Shown one piece after another: positions 1 to 10,652 of a DNA stretch of 35,608 bases (its first letter is position 1; every line of letters begins with the position of its first letter). A model generated the notes under the pieces. That model was not told the origin of the DNA. It was given only the letters and a program-made list of their open reading frames with translations, and made no database searches. Origin of the DNA: a virus; IMG/VR virus record IMGVR_UViG_3300033146_000387, positions 1 to 35,608 of that record, one strand, 5' to 3'. Made by a program: the position numbers and the translations under genes.

Positions 1-2658
1 ATTTGCTGAAAACGGAATATTTACCGTAGCCGTATTTACATCAGTTGTTGCTGTATAAGACACACTGTTAAATGTGAAATTACAACTAGATGACGATACA
101 TGACTTATAGATGTGATAGTCCCAGTCACTGGGGGAGTAATGAATGCGGGAAATAAATCAGTATTTTGAGGAGATAATAATGTTATACCTATAGTGTGCT
201 GCGAAATATTATCAACATACTGTTTATCAACAACAGCATAATCACTAGCAGAAGTACCTAAATGGGAGTTTAATACAACATCATCACTCCCCATACCTAG
301 AGTTATTGTTCCTCCATTGGCTTCAATATGTAAATTGTCTCCACCATTAACAGGTCCCATAGTTACACCATCAGTAGGAGATACTTTAAGATCTGAAGCG
401 ACCCAGCCACCATTATTGTCTGATACATTAACAGTAAGTAAATCACCCTGTGATGGTTGTGTACGGTTATCAACATATTTTTTAGTAGTCAAATCATCAT
501 TAATAGTAGGATCCCACACAAAACTATTAGCTCTTGGTACTTCTATTTGAGTATATCCATAGTGCATTTTGATATTACCAAAGTTTCCATTCTCATCAGA
601 TACCCCAATTTCACCATAATAAACATCAGTAGATAATGTATCATGTCTATTATAAAATATCATCATCCTGTCTGGATATGTGGAATCATTCGGAGTTAAT
701 ATAAAACCATAATTATTATAACCTTTGTGGATAATAGGATGAGTAGTGGCAATATTATCTTCTTGTAATGTGTCATCCCAAGAAGGTGTAGATACAGAAT
801 CATCAACATATTTTTTATCTATTAACGATGTATCATCTATCATAGGATTCCCTGTCATCAAGATTTGACTATCGGTTCTAAATTCTAACTCACCAAATGC
901 TGATGTACCATTAGACTGAATCTTGAGACTTGCATTAGAAGGTTTTATAATAGAATCACCACTCATGTGTAATTCAACAAGATCAGTAATATTATAACCA
1001 TTTGCACTATTGTCAACAGTCAAAACATCACCTAATCCTTGAGACGATACCTCAGTATGCATCCATTGCCCTTTTGTTACCGTACCATTACCAGATGTAA
1101 CAAAATCTATATTACTAGTAGCATATTCATAATATAGATCACAATCAGTAACAGTGATTGTGTGGACATTAGAACCTGTATCTGTTTCAACACCTTTATC
1201 CGTAGTTGATAAAAAATTAGTAACATATATCGATGGAAGGTTTGACGGTGATAACGCACTTATTCCTAAATTTGAACCTGCGTTATTAAGTAATGTGATA
1301 CCTCCAGCAAAAACAGTACTTTTATGAGAAGTTGGACTACATCCAACCGTCCACGTTGCACCCGTTCTATTACCAACACATAACGGATACCCATCAATGA
1401 TAATATCTCCGTCATCAGGTCTAACATAATTATCACCAGGGTATGCCTTAGAGAAATTCATAAATCCTCTATACCCACTATTAATCAAATCTGATATAAG
1501 TTCACCCTGCCTAGCATATATAATAGTATCGGCATCAAATGAATAATTTGTTAAATATTTTTTTGTCACCACATCATAATCATCAACAATATCAGTAATA
1601 TCACAATTTGGTAATCTCAAATTACCATTAGTATATAATTGCATCAAGATGTTAGGTGATACATTACCAGTAATTGATTGATTTAACTGCATACTAATAT
1701 CATTGACAGGGGACTCTCCTACATTGATATTATTAACTCCAGCAGCATCCTTACCAAAAGAATATAAACTTCCTACCTGTAATTCTGTCCCTGTTTTGAT
1801 AACATCACTAGAATATATTTTACCATCTGTTGTTATTGCTTCCAATGAGGTTCCTACCGCATCAGATACTGTAATAGTACCACTATATCCTGATGATGGT
1901 TGATAAGGATTTCCGTCTACAGGAGTTGGTCGTCCTTGAGCACCAACAGCTATCATATGATTATTAGGGTCATTTTCATCGTATGTGACTGTCCATTCTG
2001 TTCCTGTTTGAATGATCCAATAATCATGAGTATCATGTTTATATTTACTAGATGTTACTTTTATAAACTGCCCATTACAGTTACAATTACCTGTAGAATA
2101 TGATATCATATCGACACCATCTAAAATGACATTATCAGTAGACGATGCACCCACGTGTATATCTAACTTACCACTAGAAAATCCTCCGCCCAATATCATT
2201 TGATTAGGATCAGTAATAGGCGACAATATATCATTAGTATACGACCATAATTCTGGAGAAATTTGAGTTGATAAATAATCTTTAGTTACCAATGTAGTTG
2301 CACTTGCGGCAGATATTGCAGCAATACTAGCATTAGGAGCATTAATAGTTCCATCAGTAACAATTTGAAGTTCCCCATCTGAATAATTTAAATCTTGGGA
2401 TACTAACTTAAGATATGACGTATCATAATATATATATCCTGTTAATCCAGAATATGCTGGATCTGGATCCTGAATTTCTATATCTTTAAATGATGCCTCA
2501 CCTGTTTTTTTAGTGTATGTATTTATATCTCCCATATCAGATTTATAATTAATATCACCAGTAACAGTATTATATGCTAATTGTTTATTATCAAGATCAT
2601 TCATATCATCATGTTCAATATGTCTAATCTTTCTAAAACCTATTTGTTCGTTTGCCAT
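1..2658 (-). CDS. Tail fibre protein, partial (3' end outside window)
   Basis: The frame is open from the ATG at 2658 to the left edge, giving at least 886 residues with no stop; it starts MANEQIGFRKIRH and has a GGAG Shine-Dalgarno sequence in front of the ATG. The protein is modular. Short motifs of the type T/D-K-K-Y-V-D recur at about residues 125 (TKDYL), 365 (TKKYL), 610 (KKYVD), 726 (KKYVD) and 812 (KQYVD), separated by beta-rich, Gly/Ser/Asn/Asp-rich segments containing phrases such as GDLLTVNVSDNNGG. KKYVD-type linkers are common in trimeric tail fibres of T4-like phages, so a host-recognition or fibre-shaft role is inferred. All motifs are in one frame, so no frameshift is present. 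The gene sits last in the block, behind its own terminator/late-promoter pair. Which T4 fibre it corresponds to cannot be decided. Confidence 0.75.
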   Translation of the reverse strand, partial: MANEQIGFRKIRHIEHDDMNDLDNKQLAYNTVTGDINYKSDMGDINTYTKKTGEASFKDIEIQDPDPAYSGLTGYIYYDTSYLKLVSQDLNYSDGELQIVTDGTINAPNASIAAISAASATTLVTKDYLSTQISPELWSYTNDILSPITDPNQMILGGGFSSGKLDIHVGASSTDNVILDGVDMISYSTGNCNCNGQFIKVTSSKYKHDTHDYWIIQTGTEWTVTYDENDPNNHMIAVGAQGRPTPVDGNPYQPSSGYSGTITVSDAVGTSLEAITTDGKIYSSDVIKTGTELQVGSLYSFGKDAAGVNNINVGESPVNDISMQLNQSITGNVSPNILMQLYTNGNLRLPNCDITDIVDDYDVVTKKYLTNYSFDADTIIYARQGELISDLINSGYRGFMNFSKAYPGDNYVRPDDGDIIIDGYPLCVGNRTGATWTVGCSPTSHKSTVFAGGITLLNNAGSNLGISALSPSNLPSIYVTNFLSTTDKGVETDTGSNVHTITVTDCDLYYEYATSNIDFVTSGNGTVTKGQWMHTEVSSQGLGDVLTVDNSANGYNITDLVELHMSGDSIIKPSNASLKIQSNGTSAFGELEFRTDSQILMTGNPMIDDTSLIDKKYVDDSVSTPSWDDTLQEDNIATTHPIIHKGYNNYGFILTPNDSTYPDRMMIFYNRHDTLSTDVYYGEIGVSDENGNFGNIKMHYGYTQIEVPRANSFVWDPTINDDLTTKKYVDNRTQPSQGDLLTVNVSDNNGGWVASDLKVSPTDGVTMGPVNGGDNLHIEANGGTITLGMGSDDVVLNSHLGTSASDYAVVDKQYVDNISQHTIGITLLSPQNTDLFPAFITPPVTGTITSISHVSSSSCNFTFNSVSYTATTDVNTATVNIPFSAN

Positions 2659-2695
2659 TACACGACTCCATATTTATAAATATTTTTAACAATAG

Positions 2696-2703
2696 TATTT
2701 ATA
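2696..2703 (-). promoter_or_regulatory. T4-type late promoter for the tail-fibre gene
   Basis: The minus strand reads TATAAATACT, preceded by A, 37 bases upstream of the tail-fibre ATG and just after a strong hairpin. It matches the T4 late-promoter core TATAAATA, which is recognised in T4 by the gp55 sigma factor with the gp45 clamp. A second TATAAATA at 2671-2678 is too close to the start codon to leave a leader. Confidence 0.65.
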
Positions 2704-2711
2704 TAAAATGA

Positions 2712-2743
2712 AAGAACCGTTCAAAATTAATCGAACGGTTCTT
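2712..2743 (-). terminator. Intrinsic terminator after the spike gene
   Basis: An 11-bp perfect inverted repeat (AAGAACCGTTC / GAACGGTTCTT) with a 10-base loop lies directly behind the TAG stop of the spike gene. On the minus strand it is followed by a T-rich stretch (TTCATTTTA). It separates the spike gene from the tail-fibre promoter. Confidence 0.75.
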
Positions 2744-2747
2744 ATAC

Positions 2748-4571
2748 CTAACATCCTTGTGGATCATCTTCGCAAGGAGGATGGATACTATCTTGTATAA
2801 TTATGGAATATCCATCAATCATATCTATCAGTTCTGTATCTGTAGCGAAATCATCTTGTATGATACAAGGATCTGGATTACATTCATTAATATAATCAAC
2901 TCTAGGATACCCAAATATTCCAGTTTCATAATTAGTATATTCTGGGAAACCATAACCAGGATTAGGTGGACATTTTATATTATTAAATGGAGACAATTCT
3001 CCTTTATTTCTGAAAATATCAATAATATCTTTTCTATAAAAATCACTACCTATAGAGAATGGATATTCATATCCTTCATCAACAGAATCATAATGTAAAT
3101 TAAATTGATTATTATATACACACGAAGGATATACCTCGTACCCTTCTCTATAAAAATTATTATAATCCGCAGATGTACCATTCAATGTATCATTAATGAA
3201 ACTAATATACACATCATTATCATTTTCTATCTCTATCAAATTATTAGTCACAGTATCAACGATATTAAGATATTGAGTAATATGGTCTCTATTTTCCACA
3301 CCAATACCTATATTATGATGTTTATACCCCATTCCTATCATTTCACTTTGGATAGAACAATAATATGATTTAAGATCATCTATATCATATGACGTTGTGA
3401 ATGAACCTGAATCGTACACACCGCCATCTATTATTAATATATGAGAATCTGCATCGATATTTCTAGGTCCGATTTCATTTATAACATTTGGTGCTCCATT
3501 AGAAATAAATATATTTTGTTCTTCAAAATTATGAATATTATTATAATCGATAATTCCGCGTTCTATACTAGCATTAATTGCTATAGAATCATTGTTATTA
3601 GAAAATACACTAGTAGTAGTGAACGGATTGTATTCTATAATATTATTGATTATCGTATATTCTGAAGTACCACCTGTACCAGCGTATGGAATTACTATAC
3701 ATGTACTATTATTATCAGGCTCCATAATGTAAATAAAATTATTAGAAATTTTCATACCATTACCGTGTGATATATTTTGATCATATAACACACCCATAGA
3801 TGCGTCACCTAATAATCCTATAACATTTTTATGTGTGATTATATGATCACATAATTTTGTAGCATAAACACACGTAAAACTTCCTGATACAGACATATCA
3901 GTAATAATATTTTTTTCTATAGTTATGTAATTGGATACATTAACTATAGATATACCGATACCTCGATAATCAATAGAAGGATCCACAAAATCATAAATAA
4001 CGGTTTTTATCACATTATCTTCAATCACACACGATCTACTATTATCTATCCTAATACCATTACACGAATGTAAATTATCAGTAACGTGGGTATATATTGT
4101 AGAATTTTTGATATGAACATTGACAGTATCAACTACATCAATGATAGTTGCGTTATCAGGGCTATTGAATGCGGTATCTTTACCGAAAATGCAAGAATTA
4201 ACTATAACTGAGTTTGTGTTGATACGCAAGCACACACCATTTCTGACATCTGTATCGAATTCTAAATTATTAATGGTAGAACCATTACCTAATAATGTCA
4301 TCCCAGTACTATCGGGATTTGTGGAGATTATACCTCTATTACTATCACTCCAAGAAAATTCTGTTCCTGTGTAATAACTAGATATATGTACTGTGTGAAA
4401 TATTGTAATATCCTCAGCACTATCATCTACAGGACCGCCTACAATAATATAATCACCATTATTAATAGAGACGTTATCTAATAATTCTTTAAAATTTGTA
4501 GCACCACTAGAAAACTGTAAAAAGTCTTTAGTGGGATCTGGTGATAAAAACCCGTTTATATAATATTTCAT
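2748..4571 (-). CDS. Right-handed beta-helix tailspike-like protein
   Basis: The product is about 607 residues. An ATG at 4583 is also in frame, but the ATG at 4571 has GGGA at the right distance and makes an ATGA overlap with the upstream stop, so I chose it. After an N-terminal segment (about 1-75) come repeated rungs of the pectate-lyase/NosD type, about 80-330, each with hydrophobic-Asn patterns such as VIVNSCIFG, VHIKNSTIY, CVIEDNVIK, ITIEKNIIT, MKISNNFIY and YTIINNIIE. This is the hallmark of a parallel beta-helix, as in phage tailspikes that bind or cut surface glycans. Catalytic residues cannot be assigned. The C-terminus (about 330-607) is unrecognised and ends Cys-rich and acidic. 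Position after the wedge genes supports a peripheral baseplate or tail location. Confidence 0.65.
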   Translation of the reverse strand: MKYYINGFLSPDPTKDFLQFSSGATNFKELLDNVSINNGDYIIVGGPVDDSAEDITIFHTVHISSYYTGTEFSWSDSNRGIISTNPDSTGMTLLGNGSTINNLEFDTDVRNGVCLRINTNSVIVNSCIFGKDTAFNSPDNATIIDVVDTVNVHIKNSTIYTHVTDNLHSCNGIRIDNSRSCVIEDNVIKTVIYDFVDPSIDYRGIGISIVNVSNYITIEKNIITDMSVSGSFTCVYATKLCDHIITHKNVIGLLGDASMGVLYDQNISHGNGMKISNNFIYIMEPDNNSTCIVIPYAGTGGTSEYTIINNIIEYNPFTTTSVFSNNNDSIAINASIERGIIDYNNIHNFEEQNIFISNGAPNVINEIGPRNIDADSHILIIDGGVYDSGSFTTSYDIDDLKSYYCSIQSEMIGMGYKHHNIGIGVENRDHITQYLNIVDTVTNNLIEIENDNDVYISFINDTLNGTSADYNNFYREGYEVYPSCVYNNQFNLHYDSVDEGYEYPFSIGSDFYRKDIIDIFRNKGELSPFNNIKCPPNPGYGFPEYTNYETGIFGYPRVDYINECNPDPCIIQDDFATDTELIDMIDGYSIIIQDSIHPPCEDDPQGC

Positions 4572-7522
4572 ATTTGTTCCCATGTTGTCTTAAATCCATT
4601 ATTAGAATTTATAGTACACCCTATAATATTAGTTGTTTTTGTTGCGTCATCTATCCATCTAGTTCTTTCGAAAATTATTTTACCTAGATTATTCCAAGTC
4701 ACAAACATATTATACATATTTGTGACGAATAAATTACCAATACTATTAGATGTTCTATTATATATGACACCATCAGAGATAACACATCCTACAAGACTTA
4801 CATTTTTATTTTTAGTTCCATAAAAATTAATAACCCAAGGACCATATAATGTAGAATCCCACGCATCGATCTCATAAAAATTATCATCATTAATAATGAT
4901 GTTGCTTTCTGCCTCTCGATAGCCACGACAATGATAAATGTCCCTAAATTCTCCATCACCACCATCAGTAATTCTATCAACGAATTCAGAATATGTGAAT
5001 GGAAGGTCTTCAGTACCATTAGATACCATACCACTTATAGTTTCATTAATATAATCAGCTTCCATTAAAATCTCACCAAAGCCACATTCGTAGGTTCCTT
5101 CTACCTTAACAGTCATAGAATTGAACTCACCAAAATTAGAATTATATAATGATATCCAAGCGTTATCACGTTTAGTTTTTCCATATATACGCATAGTAAT
5201 ATATGGAGTACCATCATAAGCTACCAGAGGGTCAAATTCTACTTTAACCCATATTCTTCGTAATGAATCACTACACGTTAAATCTTTATTACCAACGACA
5301 CCATATTTACGTTTAACATATGTCAATACTGACGCATCATATATATTGATAGAATCTTGTATATAATCCCATTCTATATATGTTTCATTACCATCTATAT
5401 TTAAATACATTCTAGGAGTACATGATATGTTTTTTCTAACAAACGAAAATTCTGTATTAAATTTTCCATATTTGATACCTGACATGATAATAGATTTATT
5501 AATACCAATAGCAACAAATTTATCATCAGAATCATCATGCCACAATGTTACAGGATTATACTCATTAAAAAAATCAGCATTCCACAAACCATTAATATGA
5601 CCATCTTCGAAATCATCATAGAGACCATATGCCAGAGATATGTCCTTGTCGCTTTCATATTTAGCGTCAAAATCAACATAATACTCCGACCTATTAACTA
5701 CATCAGTTATACGAACAGAAACATTCTCACTAAAGGAAATGCCATCTATCTTCATACCACTAACATTGATATCTACATCACCCACAATATTGTATGTGTA
5801 TGGGATATTAATAACATCCCCATAATTCTGAATATTATCAATTGGAATATCCATATGATATGGAAATAATGGATCACCCCAAGTAACACCCATAGATACT
5901 ATAGATGGTGTATCCTCTACTAAATTACTTATACGTAAATATAACGATGTTCCTATTTCAAATTCGTGAGTTGGTGTAGTGTCACTATCACTCAAATATG
6001 TATCAACTTCTACATGTCCAGGAGTTGTTACTATAAATTGAGTATAATTATCAGCAGGATTATCATACCAACCATTGAATGACTTTATATAAGACGAAAC
6101 TTGACTTATTCCTCTGGAAGTAGCAGATACGGATACCGCACCACTAGTAGTATAATATTCATTGCTATCCACATCCCATACATATTCATTAAAAATATTA
6201 TTAGTATCATACGTAGCACTAGTTGTATTAAATATATGTACATTATCATTTAGATTTGCATATCTAGGATCTGAATCTATTCTGTATGAAGGTAATTCTG
6301 GAAAATACAATGGTCCTATTCCATCTCGTTTACCAAACACATCTGTTAGTGAATTTGGGGTATTATAATAAAATGGTTTATCATCAGCAGTACCACGAAC
6401 ACCACCAATAGCAGAAGTGCCTATCCAGTCAGGAGACGTATATTGTAAATCATCTAATGTCAAAGGTAACACCCCAGCACTTAGCAATGACACCACAGGA
6501 TAACTATATAAATTATCTGTCCAATCATCAGCATACTCAAATAAATTAACATAATATTGACCAGCAGGAGTATTCAATACTGTTATATAATCTGTAGAAA
6601 ATATATTTTTATGTATAAATACAGTTATTCCACCCTTACCAAAATAATCATTATAATTATCTATTAAATACATTTCTCCTATATTAAAAAACATATTATT
6701 GACCATGACATAATTAGTATTACCATTGTATATATCACCACTATGCATTTCTTTAATACCAAATATAGACCCATCTATGGATGATCCAGACAACGACGGA
6801 ACACCATAGTTCTTAGAATAAAATATATTATTATATAACTCGATATTAGACCCATATTCATATACACCGAATGCTATAGGCATTCCTGTTGATACCCCAG
6901 TACCATCACTAACAAATAAACAATTACTTAGTAATATTCTATTAAAATTAACATCCGATATAAAGTCATTAGATATACATCTAAATACTAATCCTCCAAT
7001 AGGCACACCTGATGAATTAGACGCATCAAAACAATCACCTGTTTCCAACTGCATATTAGAAATACGTAATCCTACTCTATGAGTATTAATATATAACACA
7101 CTATGTATTTGTGATCCTAAATTGGGAACAATATTTTCTAAAGGCAACGCCACGTCATTTAAATCTGTTTTCTGATGTATCTTTAATTTATACGGAGTAT
7201 TATCTACCCAGCTAACAACATCAACAGTAATATATTCATCGGTGACAGAATTAAAATACATAACACCAGTCTCAACACGGAATGACCCAAAATCCTTAGT
7301 ATATTCAATACTACCTTTTAGATAAAATGTTCGTGAACTTTCAGACGACATATTCAATCTATATCTGATATATAATGTGAATTGCTCGAAACTTAATGGA
7401 TTTGATGTTGATCCTGTAGCAAAAGGATTTCCTATTTCACAAATAGGAGCACCATCACTATCAACATTTGATAGTGCGTCTGGTCCACTTAAATCAACAT
7501 ATATATTATTATAATCAGTCAT
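4568..7522 (-). CDS. Large multidomain tail spike/adhesin (beta-helix plus lectin-like domain)
   Basis: The product is 984 residues, starting at an ATG preceded by AGGAT nine bases after the gp6-like stop. Visible regions: a beta-helix-like stretch about 150-320 (rungs such as VGLRISNMQLE, RILLSNCLFVS, IELYNNIFYS, YVMVNNMFFN), an Ig/PKD-like beta region about 490-630, and about 635-830 a segment that looks like a concanavalin/LamG-type jellyroll (begins YDDFEDGHINGLWN, later WISLYNSNFGEF). The last 140 residues return to beta-helix-like rungs. Domain calls are by eye. The stop overlaps the start of the next spike gene (ATGA), so the two are translationally coupled and probably assemble together. 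The role is inferred as a surface-binding spike. No T4 counterpart is recognised; gp7, gp8 and gp10 occupy this part of the T4 gene order. Confidence 0.55.
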   Translation of the reverse strand: MTDYNNIYVDLSGPDALSNVDSDGAPICEIGNPFATGSTSNPLSFEQFTLYIRYRLNMSSESSRTFYLKGSIEYTKDFGSFRVETGVMYFNSVTDEYITVDVVSWVDNTPYKLKIHQKTDLNDVALPLENIVPNLGSQIHSVLYINTHRVGLRISNMQLETGDCFDASNSSGVPIGGLVFRCISNDFISDVNFNRILLSNCLFVSDGTGVSTGMPIAFGVYEYGSNIELYNNIFYSKNYGVPSLSGSSIDGSIFGIKEMHSGDIYNGNTNYVMVNNMFFNIGEMYLIDNYNDYFGKGGITVFIHKNIFSTDYITVLNTPAGQYYVNLFEYADDWTDNLYSYPVVSLLSAGVLPLTLDDLQYTSPDWIGTSAIGGVRGTADDKPFYYNTPNSLTDVFGKRDGIGPLYFPELPSYRIDSDPRYANLNDNVHIFNTTSATYDTNNIFNEYVWDVDSNEYYTTSGAVSVSATSRGISQVSSYIKSFNGWYDNPADNYTQFIVTTPGHVEVDTYLSDSDTTPTHEFEIGTSLYLRISNLVEDTPSIVSMGVTWGDPLFPYHMDIPIDNIQNYGDVINIPYTYNIVGDVDINVSGMKIDGISFSENVSVRITDVVNRSEYYVDFDAKYESDKDISLAYGLYDDFEDGHINGLWNADFFNEYNPVTLWHDDSDDKFVAIGINKSIIMSGIKYGKFNTEFSFVRKNISCTPRMYLNIDGNETYIEWDYIQDSINIYDASVLTYVKRKYGVVGNKDLTCSDSLRRIWVKVEFDPLVAYDGTPYITMRIYGKTKRDNAWISLYNSNFGEFNSMTVKVEGTYECGFGEILMEADYINETISGMVSNGTEDLPFTYSEFVDRITDGGDGEFRDIYHCRGYREAESNIIINDDNFYEIDAWDSTLYGPWVINFYGTKNKNVSLVGCVISDGVIYNRTSNSIGNLFVTNMYNMFVTWNNLGKIIFERTRWIDDATKTTNIIGCTINSNNGFKTTWEQI

Positions 7523-7530
7523 TTAACATC

Positions 7531-10500
7531 CTATTGGTATCTAAATTCTAATTTATTTTTATCTAACTCTATCTGTACTATTTCTGATCCAAGAGTATAA
7601 CCGCCTCTAATAAAATTACGATCATCATCATATTCCGCTCTGATATTACCATGAGTATCTAGCATATTAGTCATAATGAGATAATTAAGATCTCTATGAA
7701 TAGCTTGCATTAATTTTCCGAAATCAGAATCTGTTAATGGATCTTTATACTTATATGAATTGTATACTTGATCCTCATCAGCATTCGGAGTTATACATTT
7801 TCCTAAAAATTTAGCATAATTAGGTTGATACTCTCCTGTGGGTGATGTGCAAGTATAATCATTACAATTTTCATCACAAGTTTGACCAGCAATTAATCCA
7901 CAAAAATAATTATATAAAGGCGAGACAAAATTAACATAAAATGAACGTTCTGTTATAGAATTATTAATATCATATGAAAAACTTTCTGTGATCATTGTTT
8001 TGATATCTAATATATTAAATCCTCTAAATCCCGCAATTCTAGGATATGTATCAATGTTATCATTAGTACAATCTATAAACCCCCCAAGATAGCAATATAT
8101 AGCGTGATTGATATAATCTATTATATCAGAAAACGTATCCGTACTATCAGGAGCAATATATTTATTAGCAATTCCATTAATCAAAGATTCTACATAATAT
8201 TGATTAGATATACTACTAGGGTCTGTAAATAGTCCATTGTCTCCACCCTTAGGAATTATCTTAACATCAACATAAGACACGCCTGGATGTTTCTCAATAA
8301 TTTCTATGATATTAGAAATATATATTTCAGTATTAAAATCTATATTAATATCAAACCATTCATACAATGAATTAAATATATCTACACGTACTTGATGTAT
8401 ATCAAATAAAGATTTAATAACAACAGAACCTAACAAATTAAACACATGAATGATAGGTGATATATAAATATTTTTAACACTTGTTTGTGATCTAGATTCT
8501 AAATCTTTAACAACATCTATAATTTTAGAATTCATAACACCTACATATGCTTCAGTAATCCATTCAACCTTATTAGGGAATGATTGTCCTTTTCCGTCAT
8601 CATCTACTAATCCTATAATTTCACCCAAACCTTCTGAATTTGGTGAAGTATTAACAAACGATACGTAACACGGAGATGCTGTCGCATATATAGGATTATC
8701 ATCGTCATTAAATGAAAACATAAATGACCCTTTTGTTGGATCTGTTTCATCCTCTACCCAAATACATAATTTAGGAGCTGTACCTGGATGACTTTGATCA
8801 AAAAATCTACCAATAAATGCTTTATTTCCGAAATTAAGATTGGTTCCTTGAGTACCTGTACTATCCTGATATCCTCTAGTATCTTCAAAATCAGCTAAAG
8901 CGTCATTTATAGCACTAGCTAGTGTATAATTATTAAAAGGTTGTCCTGTACCATCATCATCAGTTACTGGTATATCTACAGTTAACTCTGCCTTTTTATC
9001 AATATTATTAGCATAATCTAATTCATTACTAGTATAACTTATATACAGTTTAGCTTTCCCAGCACCATGATAAGTTTCCCAGATATCGTGACCAACACTA
9101 ACCCCTACAGGATTACCTTTAATCATAGCATATTCTCTATTGCGTCTGTATCGATGTAGTTGATTAACTTGTTCTTGAGCTATAAAAATATTAAAATAAC
9201 TTTGTGTTGGAAATGAATTAACATCATATTCAGTATCTAATACCACATTATTAATATCATTACCAGATTTAGCAGTAAATTCCACACCAGTTAAATTATA
9301 CATACTAGCAACACAACTAAATAATACAGCATTAAACATTTTCCATAAAGCAAACACACCATATTTATCAGTTTCTTCTTGTTCTCCCCAAGCCACCGCA
9401 TTTTTAATATTAATAGGAGTGGTTAAAGATTTTAAGTATGCCATATAATCTTGTTTAGTCACTAATCTATCTAGAGAGTAATATATTTTTGGTGCTGAAT
9501 ATTTAATAGAATCCATACTCTCTTCATTAGCACCACCAACAATATTACTATTTAATTCAAAACTAATAAGACCAGTGATATCAGTACCATTAGATGAATA
9601 TATTTTTCCTGAAAAATCTACATTATCACCTTTAACACCAACAGTATTAGCATTTAGTCCTTCAGTAGATAAGTATTGCACAAATATATTATCTTTAGAT
9701 GTTATCGCTCCCTTAGCAGCATATTTATCATCACCAAATAATAATTCTACAGTACTATCATTCGCAGTTCTAATTAAACACACATCTTTTGCCTTTGATG
9801 CCCCTGTAACAGGATCTATATCAAAATCAGCGGTCATATTTTCCCAGTTAAGAAGAGATTTTCTATCTATTTGGAATTCTCTAGCTTGTGTGTCATCTTT
9901 AGTTTCACCAACCCAAACTCGTGTAACATTACTATGAAATATATCTTTACTACCATATAGATCACTAAATGATTTATCTTCTATTTTATAAATTTGAAAT
10001 GGTGAGTTTAATTGTGTGTTTGTTGTAGCATTAAATATTTTTTCTTTAACATCGCCTTGAATAATCACAATTGGATCAATAGTATCGTCACCACATTCAA
10101 ATTCAGCCTTAAACGACTCTTTTTGAACTAACATCTCTTGATACATTTCTGTGGATATAGAAATTTTTAATGTATCCCATAACACAAAATTAAAACCATT
10201 AGATGAAAACTTAGATAACGTAGGAATCTGAATAATTCTATGAGCAACATTATTATTGAATGCACTTGAAAAGTCGCCTTCTAGTTTAACTTTCAATGTA
10301 CTTTTTGCTGGTGATATTCTAGACATATCATAAGCAAACATTCTAGATAAACTAATAACAGAACTCTTTAATTGTGCTGTATCGAAGTAACATTCTTCAG
10401 CTCGTCTCTGTATATAATAATTATTGATATCTACTGTTCCAGCAAATATTTCTATAAGAGTCTGTCCTAAAGATGATTCTCTAAAGTTGTCGAATTTATG

Positions 10501-10599
10501 ATTTGGTAATCCATCACGAGTTCGTAAAAAACGATCATATACCTGTTTCAGTATATCATCATATGTTAAACTAGTGTACTTTAATTTATTTTCATTCAC
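7531..10599 (-). CDS. gp6: Baseplate wedge protein, gp6/baseplate-J-like
   Basis: The product is about 1022 residues, much longer than T4 gp6 (about 660). The N-terminus has the typical baseplate-J opening: YTSLTYDDILKQVYDRF, then SSLGQTLIEIFAGTVDINNYYIQRRAEECYFDTA, a helix seen in gp6-type wedge proteins where each subunit packs on the next. A further family-like phrase is DRLVTKQDYMAYLKS near residue 390. The open frame begins with TTG at 10611, but GTG at 10599 is preceded by GGTGG and is the better start. In T4, gp6 dimers form the wedge ring that surrounds the hub. The gene has its own late promoter and follows gp25, its wedge neighbour in T4-like particles. The extra roughly 350 residues lie mostly in the middle and C-terminal half and are unassigned. 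Confidence 0.75.
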   Translation of the reverse strand: MNENKLKYTSLTYDDILKQVYDRFLRTRDGLPNHKFDNFRESSLGQTLIEIFAGTVDINNYYIQRRAEECYFDTAQLKSSVISLSRMFAYDMSRISPAKSTLKVKLEGDFSSAFNNNVAHRIIQIPTLSKFSSNGFNFVLWDTLKISISTEMYQEMLVQKESFKAEFECGDDTIDPIVIIQGDVKEKIFNATTNTQLNSPFQIYKIEDKSFSDLYGSKDIFHSNVTRVWVGETKDDTQAREFQIDRKSLLNWENMTADFDIDPVTGASKAKDVCLIRTANDSTVELLFGDDKYAAKGAITSKDNIFVQYLSTEGLNANTVGVKGDNVDFSGKIYSSNGTDITGLISFELNSNIVGGANEESMDSIKYSAPKIYYSLDRLVTKQDYMAYLKSLTTPINIKNAVAWGEQEETDKYGVFALWKMFNAVLFSCVASMYNLTGVEFTAKSGNDINNVVLDTEYDVNSFPTQSYFNIFIAQEQVNQLHRYRRNREYAMIKGNPVGVSVGHDIWETYHGAGKAKLYISYTSNELDYANNIDKKAELTVDIPVTDDDGTGQPFNNYTLASAINDALADFEDTRGYQDSTGTQGTNLNFGNKAFIGRFFDQSHPGTAPKLCIWVEDETDPTKGSFMFSFNDDDNPIYATASPCYVSFVNTSPNSEGLGEIIGLVDDDGKGQSFPNKVEWITEAYVGVMNSKIIDVVKDLESRSQTSVKNIYISPIIHVFNLLGSVVIKSLFDIHQVRVDIFNSLYEWFDINIDFNTEIYISNIIEIIEKHPGVSYVDVKIIPKGGDNGLFTDPSSISNQYYVESLINGIANKYIAPDSTDTFSDIIDYINHAIYCYLGGFIDCTNDNIDTYPRIAGFRGFNILDIKTMITESFSYDINNSITERSFYVNFVSPLYNYFCGLIAGQTCDENCNDYTCTSPTGEYQPNYAKFLGKCITPNADEDQVYNSYKYKDPLTDSDFGKLMQAIHRDLNYLIMTNMLDTHGNIRAEYDDDRNFIRGGYTLGSEIVQIELDKNKLEFRYQ

Positions 10600-10635
10600 T
10601 TTTACCACCAAATTTATGTATTAATTTCTTTATAT

Positions 10636-10643
10636 TATTTATA
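10636..10643 (-). promoter_or_regulatory. T4-type late promoter for the gp6-like gene
   Basis: The minus strand reads A-TATAAATAAT, 36 bases upstream of the GTG start of the gp6-like gene and directly behind a terminator hairpin. It matches the late-promoter set found throughout this window. Confidence 0.7.
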
Positions 10644-10652
10644 TAAATTGAA

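Noticed and set aside
2671-2678. Additional TATAAATA before the tail-fibre gene
   Set aside because: It ends 12 bases before the ATG, overlaps the ribosome-site region and lacks the flanking T; the copy at 2696-2703 is better placed.
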